DNA of 31,820 nt from DASWHF01 sp036393295 (GTDB lineage: Bacteria > Pseudomonadota > Gammaproteobacteria > Acidiferrobacterales > UBA6901). The DNA lies in contig DASWHF010000115.1 in NCBI GenBank assembly GCA_036393295.1, positions 1-31,820 of the forward strand. The letters are read 5' to 3'. Under the pieces are notes generated by a model, which had not been told where the DNA came from, searched no databases, and saw nothing but the letters and a program-made list of their open reading frames with translations. Below, in pieces: positions 25,360-31,820 of the stretch; within the stretch, counting starts at the first letter, position 1; the number at the start of each line of letters is the position of its first letter. The position numbers and the translations under genes were made by a program.

Positions 25360-26412
25360 CTAGCCCCTCACGATCGGCATCTTGAGCTTGACGTGGTACT
25401 GGTTGCCTTCTTCGAAGCTCTGCATGCTGGCGCCGTCGCCGAAGTGCGTCGCGAGCCGCTGGCGAATGTTGTCCTGGGCGATCTTGTTGCCCTTGGTGTG
25501 GGAGTGCTTGCGCACCTCGGGCAGCGGGTTGCTGATGAGCACGTTCAGCGTGTCGCCGTCGGCCCACAGCTCGATCTTGAGTGTGCCGCCGCTGAAGCGC
25601 GGCTCGATGCCGTGGTAGATGGCGTTCTCCAGCAGCGGCTGCAGGGTGAGTGCCGGCACCAGCGCGCTGCGCGGCACGTTGTTCACGTTCCAGCTTATCT
25701 TGAGGCGGTCGCCGAGGCGCAGTTTCTCGATCTCCAGGTACTGGCGCGATATCTCGCGCTCGGCCGAGATCGGCACCAGGTTGCGGGCGTCCGCCAGCAG
25801 CACCCGGAACAGGTCGGCCAGGTCCTGGAGCGCGGCCTCGGCGCGGCCCGGGTCGCTGCGCATGAGGCTGGCGATGCTGTTCATGCTGTTGAAGAGAAAA
25901 TGCGGGCGGATGCGCGACTGCAGCGCCTGCATGCGCGCCTCCTGCTCGGACTTGGCGTCGGCCTCGGCACGGTGCGAGACGATCAGGTAACGCAGCCCCA
26001 TCATGCCCATGATCGTGCCGATCAGCAGCGTGCGGATGAGCAGCGACAGGTGCCAGCTCGGATAGCGCTCACTGGTCAGCCCCAGGTCGTAGAGCGCGAA
26101 GACCATGAGCTCGGTGCCGAGCGCCAGCACCCCGAGCAGCAACAGGAACACGACCATCGAGCCGGCCGCCACCGACATGCGGCGGATGACCGGCGACGCC
26201 AGCTTCAACACCACCACCGCCAAGAACGACAGCATCAGCGCGAAGGCGGTGAACAGGTTGAGATCCTCCCAGGCGCGCTCGTCGAAGCTCTCGTTGCGGC
26301 CGATGGTGATGATCACCGCGATGATCACCGCCAGGAAGATGATCCGCAGGGCGACGCTGAACGAACCGAAATCGGGCAGGAAATATTGGCCTTGGGTCTT
26401 GGCCTTGGACAT
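25360..26412 (-). CDS. algZ: AlgZ-type sensor histidine kinase
   Basis: A 350-residue protein. It begins near FLPDFGSFSVALRIIFLAVI, with four membrane helices up to about residue 145. His171 lies in RIRPHFLFNSMNSIASL. The N-box Asn263 (LLENAIYHGIEP) is present and the G-box region is KGNKIAQDNIRQRL, so this paralogue should bind ATP. It is the first gene of the operon with the altered kinase and algR. The clear similarity between the two kinases points to duplication followed by divergence. Confidence 0.9.
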   Translation of the reverse strand: MSKAKTQGQYFLPDFGSFSVALRIIFLAVIIAVIITIGRNESFDERAWEDLNLFTAFALMLSFLAVVVLKLASPVIRRMSVAAGSMVVFLLLLGVLALGTELMVFALYDLGLTSERYPSWHLSLLIRTLLIGTIMGMMGLRYLIVSHRAEADAKSEQEARMQALQSRIRPHFLFNSMNSIASLMRSDPGRAEAALQDLADLFRVLLADARNLVPISAEREISRQYLEIEKLRLGDRLKISWNVNNVPRSALVPALTLQPLLENAIYHGIEPRFSGGTLKIELWADGDTLNVLISNPLPEVRKHSHTKGNKIAQDNIRQRLATHFGDGASMQSFEEGNQYHVKLKMPIVRG

Positions 26413-26583
26413 CGATGACCTGTAGTCGGTTGGGGCGAACGCGGGAGGCGCCGGCGTCGCGGATCGAGCCGCGCCACCCCCTCTCGCAGGGCTGGTCCGC
26501 CGACGGTGGCGGGCGCGTCCCAGGCAGATTAAACCTTAAAGCTCGCCGGCTACGCAAGAATCGCGCCGGCCGGCCCGGCGCCC

Positions 26584-26611
26584 AAAAAAAACCCCCGCTC
26601 TTGGCGGGGGT
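26584..26611 (-). terminator. Rho-independent terminator
   Basis: Stem ACCCCCGC/GCGGGGGT with a 5-base loop, followed on the minus strand by a run of eight T. No minus-strand gene lies directly upstream of it, which is what suggests a short non-coding transcript. Confidence 0.85.
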
Positions 26612-26668
26612 CGTAACACCTGGTTCGGCATTCGGGGTGGGGGTGCACAAAGGAGAGTCCGAACCAGG
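26584..26668 (-). ncRNA. Structured leader or small RNA between argH and the alg operon
   Basis: On the minus strand a perfect 10-bp inverted repeat (CCTGGTTCGG at 26659-26668 read in reverse, with its partner at 26619-26628) encloses a 30-nt loop. Eight bases later comes a strong terminator (26584-26611). No credible protein frame occupies the region. Because termination would fall 170 bp before the kinase start, this could be a separate small RNA or an attenuator in the leader of the alg operon. No known RNA family is recognised. Confidence 0.45.
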
Positions 26669-26821
26669 GAATGCTCTTTGCGCGTAAACAATACGCTAAA
26701 ACTAGCGACAAAGCCGCTAAACAACAATCGATTACCGACGGCCGGATTCCGCCCACGGACAAGTGGCAGCCGGTTTCGCGCGGCCCCGCCGGCACTTTCC
26801 GAGTATAGCAGCAGTTTCGGT

Positions 26822-26827
26822 TATACT
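26822..26827 (+). promoter_or_regulatory. Possible -10 element for argH
   Basis: TATACT, 26 bp before the argH start and close to the sigma-70 consensus. A convincing -35 box at the right spacing was not found. Confidence 0.35.
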
Positions 26828-26853
26828 GGCCTCCCGATCACCTGTTGAACGCC

Positions 26854-28239
26854 ATGAATCGAGACAAGCCCTGGGACGGCCGTTTCACCGAGCCGACCGA
26901 CGCCTTCGTCGAGCATTTCACCGCGTCGGTCGGTTTCGACCGGCGCCTGTACCGGCACGACATCGCCGGCTCCGTCGCCCACGCGCAGATGCTCGCCCAC
27001 GTCGGCGTGCTCACGGCCGAGGAGCGCGACGCCATCGTGCGCGGCCTGAAGGAGATCGAGGCCGAGATCGACGCCGGCGGTTTCGTCTGGAGCGAGGCCC
27101 TCGAGGACGTGCACATGAACATCGAGGCGCGCCTGATCGCGCGCATCGGCGACACCGGCAAGAAGCTGCACACCGGGCGCTCGCGCAACGACCAGGTGGC
27201 CACCGACCTGCGGTTGTACGTGCGCGACGCCATCGATCTCGTGCGCGCCGCGATCGTGCGCCTCGAGCAGGCGCTGCTCGCGGTCGTGGAGCGCGAGGCC
27301 GACACCGTGATGCCCGGCTTCACGCATCTGCAGGTCGCGCAACCGGTGACCTTCGGCCATCACCTGCTGGCCTGGTGCGAGATGCTGGAGCGCGATCGCG
27401 CGCGCTTCGCCGACTGCCGGCGGCGCGTCAACGTCATGCCGCTCGGGGCCGCGGCCCTGGCCGGCACCAGCTATCCCATCGACCGCGCCTACACGGCGCG
27501 GCTGCTCGGTTTCGACGCCCCCGCCGAGAATTCCCTGGACGCGGTTTCCGACCGGGACTTCGTCATCGAGTTCGTGGCCGCCGCCGCGCTCACCCTGGTG
27601 CACCTGTCGCGTTTCTCCGAGGAGCTGATTCTGTGGTCGTCCAGCCAGTTCGGCTTCGTCGAGCTGTCCGACGCCTTCTGCACCGGTTCGTCCATCATGC
27701 CGCAGAAGAAGAACCCGGACGTGCCCGAGCTGGTGCGCGGCAAGGCCGGCCGGGTGCAGGGCCACCTCGTGGCGCTGCTCACGCTCATGAAGGGTCAGCC
27801 GCTTGCTTATAATAAGGACAACCAGGAGGACAAGGAGCCGCTGTTCGACACCCTGGACACCCTGGTCGGCTGCCTCAAGGTCTACGCCGAGATGGTCCCG
27901 GGCATGCAGGTCCGGCGCGAGCGCATGGCCGAGGCCGCGACCCGCGGCTATGCCACCGCCACCGATCTCGCCGACTACCTGGTGCGCAAGGGCGTGACCT
28001 TCCGCGATGCCCACGAGATCGTCGGGCGCGCGGTGCGGCGCGGCATCGAGTCGGGCCGCGACCTGGCCGCCATGGGCCTCGACGAGCTCAAGGGTTTTTC
28101 GCGTGTCATCGAGGCGGATGTATTTGATATATTGACCGTCGACGGTTCGGTGGCGGCGCGCCGCCACCTGGGGGGCACCGCACCGGAGCAGGTTCGCGAG
28201 GCCGCCGCACGGCTGCGCCAGCGGCTGGCGGCCGGTTAG
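26854..28239 (+). CDS. argH: Argininosuccinate lyase
   Basis: A 461-residue protein, full length. It starts near WDGRFTEPTDAFVEHFTASV; the signature loop GSSIMPQKKNPDVPELVRGK supplies the catalytic Ser, and HTGRSRNDQVATDLRL and GFTHLQVAQPVTFGHH are the other active-site regions. It splits argininosuccinate to arginine and fumarate, the last step of arginine synthesis. ATG 26854 is preferred over a TTG at 26845. Its position opposite the algZ-algR operon repeats the order known from Pseudomonas. Confidence 0.97.
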   Translation: MNRDKPWDGRFTEPTDAFVEHFTASVGFDRRLYRHDIAGSVAHAQMLAHVGVLTAEERDAIVRGLKEIEAEIDAGGFVWSEALEDVHMNIEARLIARIGDTGKKLHTGRSRNDQVATDLRLYVRDAIDLVRAAIVRLEQALLAVVEREADTVMPGFTHLQVAQPVTFGHHLLAWCEMLERDRARFADCRRRVNVMPLGAAALAGTSYPIDRAYTARLLGFDAPAENSLDAVSDRDFVIEFVAAAALTLVHLSRFSEELILWSSSQFGFVELSDAFCTGSSIMPQKKNPDVPELVRGKAGRVQGHLVALLTLMKGQPLAYNKDNQEDKEPLFDTLDTLVGCLKVYAEMVPGMQVRRERMAEAATRGYATATDLADYLVRKGVTFRDAHEIVGRAVRRGIESGRDLAAMGLDELKGFSRVIEADVFDILTVDGSVAARRHLGGTAPEQVREAAARLRQRLAAG

Positions 28240-28330
28240 ACGGAGCGTCATCGGCACCGGCGGGGCAGGAGGCCGCGCCGACGAAGTACGGACGGGAGCG
28301 GCCGGGTGCGTCCCGGCGGGGGGCAGAGCG

Positions 28331-29440
28331 ATGAACGACCGGCGACGGGCAGCGGACCGGCGCGAGCGCGACGAGCGCCGCCGGCGCCGCCGCGATCACG
28401 CGGCGCGCGGCCTGGCGGGCGTATCCTGGGACGAGCAGCGCGCGCAGTTCCTCACGCGCTATCTGTTCTGGGCGTTGGGCCTGGCCTATTTCAACATCGG
28501 CGAGCCGACCGCGCGCAGCGCCGAGTACCTGGTGGCCGCGAACGTCATGCACGGCGTGTATTTCTGCTTCACCACCGCGTATCTGATCCACGCCTGGCGC
28601 AACACGCTGTCGCCGCTGCGCCTGCGGCTCGCCATGTGGACCGATCTCACGGCCGCCTCGTTCGTCGTGTTGGCCGACGCCAACGTGATGTCGCCGGCCT
28701 ACCTGGTCTACCTGGTGATCATCCTCGGCAACGGCATGCGCTACGGCCTGCCCAGGTTCGCGGAGGCCGCCGCCGGCAGCTTCCTGCTCGGCGTCCTGGT
28801 CCTCGGCATGCGCTTCACCGACTACATGAACGCGCTGTCGGTGGCGAGCGTGTTCTTCATCCTGTTCTGCGGGATTATCGTCGTCTATTCCTATTCGCTG
28901 ATGGCCAACGTCGACCGCGCGCGCCGCCAGCTCGAGATCAAGAGCTCGGTGGACATCCTCACCGGCCTGCTCAACCGCCGCGGCCTGTACGAGCGAGCCG
29001 AGGACCTGTTCGACGAGGTCGACCGTTCGCAGCGCCCGATGGCGATCCTGTTCGCCGACCTGGACGGCTTCAAGGCGGTCAACGACGCCCACGGCCATCA
29101 CGCCGGCGACAACGTCCTGAAGAGCATCGGTCGCATGATCGGTGCCTGCATCCGCGACGAGGACGTGGCGGCGCGCTTCGGCGGCGACGAGTTCGTGATC
29201 CTGTTGCCCGACACCACGCTCGAACAGGCCACCGCCGTGGCGCAGCGCCTGCAGGCCGCGCTCGCCGATTCGCGGGTCGGCGAGTTCGACCTGTCGGTGT
29301 CGATCGGCATGGGCGAGGCGCCCGGCCACGGGCGCGATCTCAACAGCGTGCTGGAGCGGGTCGACTCGGCGATGTACCGCTGCAAGCTGTCGTTCGGCAA
29401 GGGCGGCATCCAGCGCGCCGACGCGGCGGTCGCCACGTGA
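28331..29440 (+). CDS. Membrane diguanylate cyclase (GGDEF)
   Basis: A 369-residue protein. A very Arg-rich cytoplasmic N-terminus (residues 3-26) is followed by about six membrane helices (45-192) of no named sensor family, then a GGDEF domain. The active-site loop is GGDEF at 284-288 (ARFGGDEFVILL). The inhibitory I-site RxxD (RDED, 275-278) lies five residues before it, as in product-inhibited enzymes. DILTGLLNRRG and LFADLDGFKAVND are the usual GTP and metal motifs. It makes cyclic di-GMP. Its stop overlaps the GTG start of the next gene. Confidence 0.93.
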   Translation: MNDRRRAADRRERDERRRRRRDHAARGLAGVSWDEQRAQFLTRYLFWALGLAYFNIGEPTARSAEYLVAANVMHGVYFCFTTAYLIHAWRNTLSPLRLRLAMWTDLTAASFVVLADANVMSPAYLVYLVIILGNGMRYGLPRFAEAAAGSFLLGVLVLGMRFTDYMNALSVASVFFILFCGIIVVYSYSLMANVDRARRQLEIKSSVDILTGLLNRRGLYERAEDLFDEVDRSQRPMAILFADLDGFKAVNDAHGHHAGDNVLKSIGRMIGACIRDEDVAARFGGDEFVILLPDTTLEQATAVAQRLQAALADSRVGEFDLSVSIGMGEAPGHGRDLNSVLERVDSAMYRCKLSFGKGGIQRADAAVAT

Positions 29441-29799
29441 GCGGCGGCGCGGCGCTCGACGCGCTGCGCGCGCGGCTGAGGGCGTTCGCCGCCGAGCGCG
29501 ACTGGGAGCAGTTTCATTCGCCGAAGAACCTCGCCATGGCGCTGATCGTCGAGGCCGCCGAGCTGGTCGAGCATTTCCAGTGGCTGACCGAGGAGCAGAG
29601 CCTTGGGCTCGTGCCCGACAAGCTCGCCGAGGTCGAGCAGGAGCTGGCGGACGTTTTCATTTACCTCATCCGGCTCGCCGACCGTCTGGGCGTCGATCTC
29701 GTCGACGCCGCCTGGCGCAAGATCGACCTCAACGCCCGCAAGTATCCGGCCGACGCCGTGCGCGGCCGCGCCGACAAGGCGCGGGATCGGGGCGTATAA
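29437..29799 (+). CDS. MazG-like nucleotide pyrophosphohydrolase
   Basis: A 120-residue protein with a GTG start at 29437 inside GTGA, overlapping the cyclase stop. The helical MazG-like fold shows FHSPKNLAMALIVEAAELVE, with the metal-binding Glu pattern EAAEL, and EVEQELADVFIYLIRLAD, with the ExxD pair. Size and motifs match the single-domain family that cleaves non-canonical or excess NTPs/dNTPs to the monophosphate and pyrophosphate. Coupled translation with the cyclase may be only organisational. Confidence 0.88.
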   Translation: MSGGAALDALRARLRAFAAERDWEQFHSPKNLAMALIVEAAELVEHFQWLTEEQSLGLVPDKLAEVEQELADVFIYLIRLADRLGVDLVDAAWRKIDLNARKYPADAVRGRADKARDRGV

Positions 29800-29815
29800 A
29801 GAAAAGGCGAACAAC

Positions 29816-29933
29816 GCCACGGGGAGCACGGGGTACACGGGGAAAACATTGTCAGTGTGGCATGACGGGCGCCTGCAATCGTGTTGTCCGCACGAGTGTT
29901 TTCAACTCGAATCTTCCCCGTGTTCCCCGTGGC
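29816..29933. repeat. Long inverted repeat of CACGGGG units
   Basis: GCCACGGGGAGCACGGGG (29816-29833) is the inverse, with one mismatch, of the right arm ending CCCCGTGTTCCCCGTGGC (29916-29933). The left arm has a third unit, TACACGGGG. The arms enclose about 80 bp without a gene, between the convergent mazG-like and DUF3106 genes. Confidence 0.7.
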
Positions 29934-29972
29934 AGAATTGAATTTTCCTGACGCCGCTCCGGCGCCGGGGGC

Positions 29973-30620
29973 TTACTGCCCGCGCCGGCGCTCGCGGCGC
30001 AGGCGCTGGCGCTCCTCCGGGGTCATGCGCCGCCAGCGGTCGCGTGCCGCCTCGCGCTGCTCGGGCGACAGGCTCTCCCATTTGTCTCGCGCCGCGCGGC
30101 GCTCCTCCGGGCTCATGGACTGGACGCGCTCGCGGAAGGCCTGGCGCTCCTCCGGGCTCATGTTCTGCCAGCGGTTGCGGATCTCGGCGCGCCGCTCCGG
30201 CGGCAGGCCCTCGAACCATTGGAGACCGCGGCGCAGCCGCTCCTGTTCCTCGGGCGGCAGCGCGCGAAAGCGCTCGTAGCGGCTGCGCAGCTGTTCGCGC
30301 TGTTCCGGGCTCATCGCCTGCCAGCGCTTGAGCCGCTCGCGCGCCAGCGTGCGCTGCTCCGGCGTCATCTGCTGCCAGCGCGCCGCGCCGCGCCGCAGCG
30401 CCTCCTGGCGTTCGGGCGGTAGCGTGTCCCAGCGCTCGCGCGTCGACTGGAGTATCCGCTGCTCGGCCGGCGTAAGACTGTCGAACGGCACCGCGTCGGC
30501 CGCGTGCGCCGGCGGCATGGCCAGCCACAAGGCGCCGGCCAGCGCCAGCGCGCTAATCACGACGGCGCTCCGCGCGCGGCGTGGGGTCCGGTTCGCTGTT
30601 CGGCGCGTTCGGCGGTTCAT
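29973..30620 (-). CDS. DUF3106 periplasmic repeat protein
   Basis: A 215-residue protein from ATG 30620, with GAGGAAG seven bases upstream. The basic n-region MNRRTRRTANRTPRRARS and hydrophobic VVISALALAGALWLAM form a signal peptide ending PAHA. The rest is at least seven tandem units of about 20 residues built on [LM][ST]PEER..R..W..., for example MSPEERQAFRERVQS and LSPEQREAARDRWRRMT, all helical and strongly charged. DUF3106 proteins are found near ECF sigma operons; their role is unknown. The chosen start overlaps the preceding gene by 68 bp. A GTG at 30558 would avoid this but gives a signal peptide without positive charge. Confidence 0.83.
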   Translation of the reverse strand: MNRRTRRTANRTPRRARSAVVISALALAGALWLAMPPAHAADAVPFDSLTPAEQRILQSTRERWDTLPPERQEALRRGAARWQQMTPEQRTLARERLKRWQAMSPEQREQLRSRYERFRALPPEEQERLRRGLQWFEGLPPERRAEIRNRWQNMSPEERQAFRERVQSMSPEERRAARDKWESLSPEQREAARDRWRRMTPEERQRLRRERRRGQ

Positions 30621-30786
30621 GCAGCGCTTCCTCGAGTTGGGTCGGGTCCAGCCACCGGCCGGACGCGGTTTCGTAATTGCCGAGGAACTCCAGCATCTCG
30701 ACGCCAGGGCTGTCCTCGGCATTCTCCGGCACGGCCTGCGGCGCGGCGGCGAGGCTCGTCACCAGCAGCAACCATTCAGCCGGCAT
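30553..30786 (-). CDS. Small exported protein of the sigma-factor operon
   Basis: A 77-residue protein, MPAEWLLLVTSLAAAPQAVP then VEMLEFLGNYETASGRWLDP and an acidic tail. The N-terminus is a probable signal peptide. The ATG overlaps the stop of the upstream gene by 11 bp and the 3' end overlaps the DUF3106 gene. I do not know a named domain, but its place between a sigma-factor partner and DUF3106 supports a real gene. Confidence 0.7.
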   Translation of the reverse strand: MPAEWLLLVTSLAAAPQAVPENAEDSPGVEMLEFLGNYETASGRWLDPTQLEEALHEPPNAPNSEPDPTPRAERRRD

Positions 30787-31114
30787 CCGCTTCCTCCGCC
30801 AGCCAGGTGTAGAACTCCAGATCCGAATAGAATTCCAGGTTGTCGGCGGCGGTCAGCAGGTCGAGATGCTCCAGTCCCGGCGCCGGTTGCACCGGCGAAA
30901 GCAACAGCGTCCAGGCGAGCAGCGCAGCGCCGGCGGCGGTCGCGAGTCCCCCGATCGGCAGCCACCAGGATAGACGCGGGCCGCGCGCGGCGAGCGCCGC
31001 GGCGCGCGCGGCCTTCAGACGCGTGCGGGTCGCGGGGTCGAGCTCGGCCGCGGACGCATCCAGCACGCGGCGCGCTTGCGCGAGAAACGCCTGCTCCCGT
31101 TCGTGCTCGTTCAT
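30776..31114 (-). CDS. Probable membrane-bound partner (anti-sigma-like) of the ECF sigma factor
   Basis: A 112-residue protein. Residues 1-46 form a charged cytoplasmic helix pair (MNEHEREQAFLAQARRVLDA), about 49-72 a membrane helix (WWLPIGGLATAAGAALLAWTLL), and the C-terminal 35 residues an acidic periplasmic tail. The layout fits an anti-sigma factor, although no ZAS Cys/His motif is present; it resembles DUF3619-type proteins. It overlaps the sigma gene by 4 bp (ATGA), so the two are made together. Confidence 0.75.
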   Translation of the reverse strand: MNEHEREQAFLAQARRVLDASAAELDPATRTRLKAARAAALAARGPRLSWWLPIGGLATAAGAALLAWTLLLSPVQPAPGLEHLDLLTAADNLEFYSDLEFYTWLAEEADAG

Positions 31115-31626
31115 GGCCAGTGGTCCTCGAGTTGTGCGCGCAGCGTGTGCACAGCGCGCGAGTAATGCGTCTTCACGCTGCCCTGTGAGCAGCCCATGGC
31201 GCGCGCCGTGCCGGCCACGTCCAGCCCTTCCCAGACCCGCAGCAGGAAGGCCTGCTGCTGGCGCAGCGGAAGTCTGCCGAGCGCGGCCTCCAGCAGTTCG
31301 GTGGCGCGTCCGGTCGCCAGCCGCGCGGCCGGCCCGGGGTTGTGCCCGTCCGGCAGTTCGGCGATCGGGTCGGCCTCGTCGTCCTCGCCGCCCAGCCAGG
31401 CGCGCAGCCGGTTGCGCACCCGGCTGCGCCGGTACCAATCGCGGATGCGGCTCTGCAGAATGGTATGGAACAACGGCGCCCATTCGGCTTCGTCGTGCCC
31501 GGCGTAGCGGCTCGCCAGTTTCATCATCGCGTCCTGCACCAGGTCGAGCGCATCCTCGCGGTTGCCCGTGGCGATATGGGCGATGCGAAAGGCGCGCGCC
31601 TCGATGCTCGCCAGAAAGCGGTCCAA
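31111..31626 (-). CDS. ECF-family RNA polymerase sigma factor
   Basis: A 171-residue protein. Region 2 covers RAFRIAHIATGNREDALDLVQDAM to FHTILQSRIRDWYRR. Region 4 covers LGRLPLRQQQAFLLRVWEGLDVAGTARAMGC, with the helix-turn-helix in TARAMGCSQGSVKTHYSRA. The start is uncertain: TTG at 31626 fits the family, no ATG is available in frame, and a GGGGAGA sequence 20-30 bp upstream leaves room for a CTG start a few codons earlier. It probably directs its own operon (sigma, membrane partner, small exported protein, DUF3106). Confidence 0.9.
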   Translation of the reverse strand: MDRFLASIEARAFRIAHIATGNREDALDLVQDAMMKLASRYAGHDEAEWAPLFHTILQSRIRDWYRRSRVRNRLRAWLGGEDDEADPIAELPDGHNPGPAARLATGRATELLEAALGRLPLRQQQAFLLRVWEGLDVAGTARAMGCSQGSVKTHYSRAVHTLRAQLEDHWP

Positions 31627-31709
31627 GGCGTGGTTCGGTTCCAGCGGTCTCTCCCCTCGAGGCGCGCGCAGGCGAATCGCATCGGTCCTTGGTCCCCGTT
31701 CGCCCTTGG

Positions 31710-31743
31710 CAGGGTGTTGATAAACTCGTTTATCAACACCCTG
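31710..31743. repeat. Perfect 16-bp inverted repeat
   Basis: CAGGGTGTTGATAAAC and its exact inverse separated by TC, upstream of the sigma-factor gene. It is the first of three adjacent hairpins at the right edge. Confidence 0.85.
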
Positions 31744-31749
31744 TTAGGC

Positions 31750-31765
31750 GGTCGACGGATCGACC
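31750..31765. repeat. Short inverted repeat GGTCGA/TCGACC
   Basis: 6-bp arms with a 4-base loop, 7 bp after the first hairpin and 2 bp before the third. Confidence 0.55.
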
Positions 31766-31767
31766 GG

Positions 31768-31799
31768 CATTTTTCAAACACACAAGTGTTTGAAAAATG
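31768..31799. repeat. Perfect 14-bp inverted repeat
   Basis: CATTTTTCAAACAC and its exact inverse around ACAA. It is AT-rich against a GC-rich background. Confidence 0.85.
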
Positions 31800-31820
31800 G
31801 AGCAAAGCAAAAATGACATT

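Noticed and set aside
26536..26727. Minus-strand frames of 60-80 codons in the argH-algZ gap
   Set aside because: They run across the inverted repeat and terminator and show no family features or good start.

Overview
The window is a GC-rich chromosomal segment that reads as gammaproteobacterial. The best taxonomic clue is the block of argH (plus strand), facing two AlgZ-type kinases, algR and hemC-hemD-hemX-hemY (minus strand), an order known from Pseudomonas and relatives. The genus cannot be fixed from the sequence alone; an autotrophic or sulfur-oxidising lineage is possible but not shown.

Layout. 1-2427 (minus) is the N-terminal 809 codons of a secreted RHS/YD-repeat protein that continues past the left edge. 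2428-5180 is an accessory patch. It holds several families of short palindromic (REP/BIME-like) repeats, a complete IS110-family IS1111-group element (about 2870-4254), a gene fragment and a ParE-type toxin/antitoxin pair whose toxin frame is broken by one stop codon. 5442-7424 (minus) is a dynamin-like GTPase. A TetR regulator (7644-8258, minus) faces a secreted protein of unknown function and a GST-like gene (plus), with two matching palindromic operators between them. A minus-strand operon at 15196-10473 encodes a Gld-type ABC exporter (ATPase, permease, GldG-like protein, DUF4340 protein) that runs into mutM. Next come an exported Cys-rich protein, a ferredoxin-reductase, a small lipoprotein and a CDF metal exporter (plus). 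hemCDXY follows (minus), then a thioredoxin-like gene (plus) placed between hemC and algR. algR and its two kinases form a minus-strand operon. argH, a diguanylate cyclase and a MazG-like pyrophosphohydrolase are on the plus strand. The right end is an ECF sigma factor / membrane protein / small exported protein / DUF3106 operon (minus), with three back-to-back hairpins at the edge.

The most interesting system is the IS1111-group element. Its boundaries can be reconstructed because it sits inside a palindromic repeat that has a second, uninterrupted copy 400 bp away. The non-coding stretch after its transposase can be folded by eye into a 5' hairpin and two internal loops. One loop carries 9-nt and 8-nt segments matching the two sides of the insertion site, and the other carries 6-nt segments matching the two element ends. 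This is the layout expected of a bridge RNA, and it suggests the element is programmed to enter a REP-like repeat. A second point of interest is the tandem AlgZ-type kinases, one of which has lost the ATP-binding N-box Asn and the G-box glycine. Others are the toxin gene stopped by a single codon and a possible small RNA or leader between argH and the alg operon.
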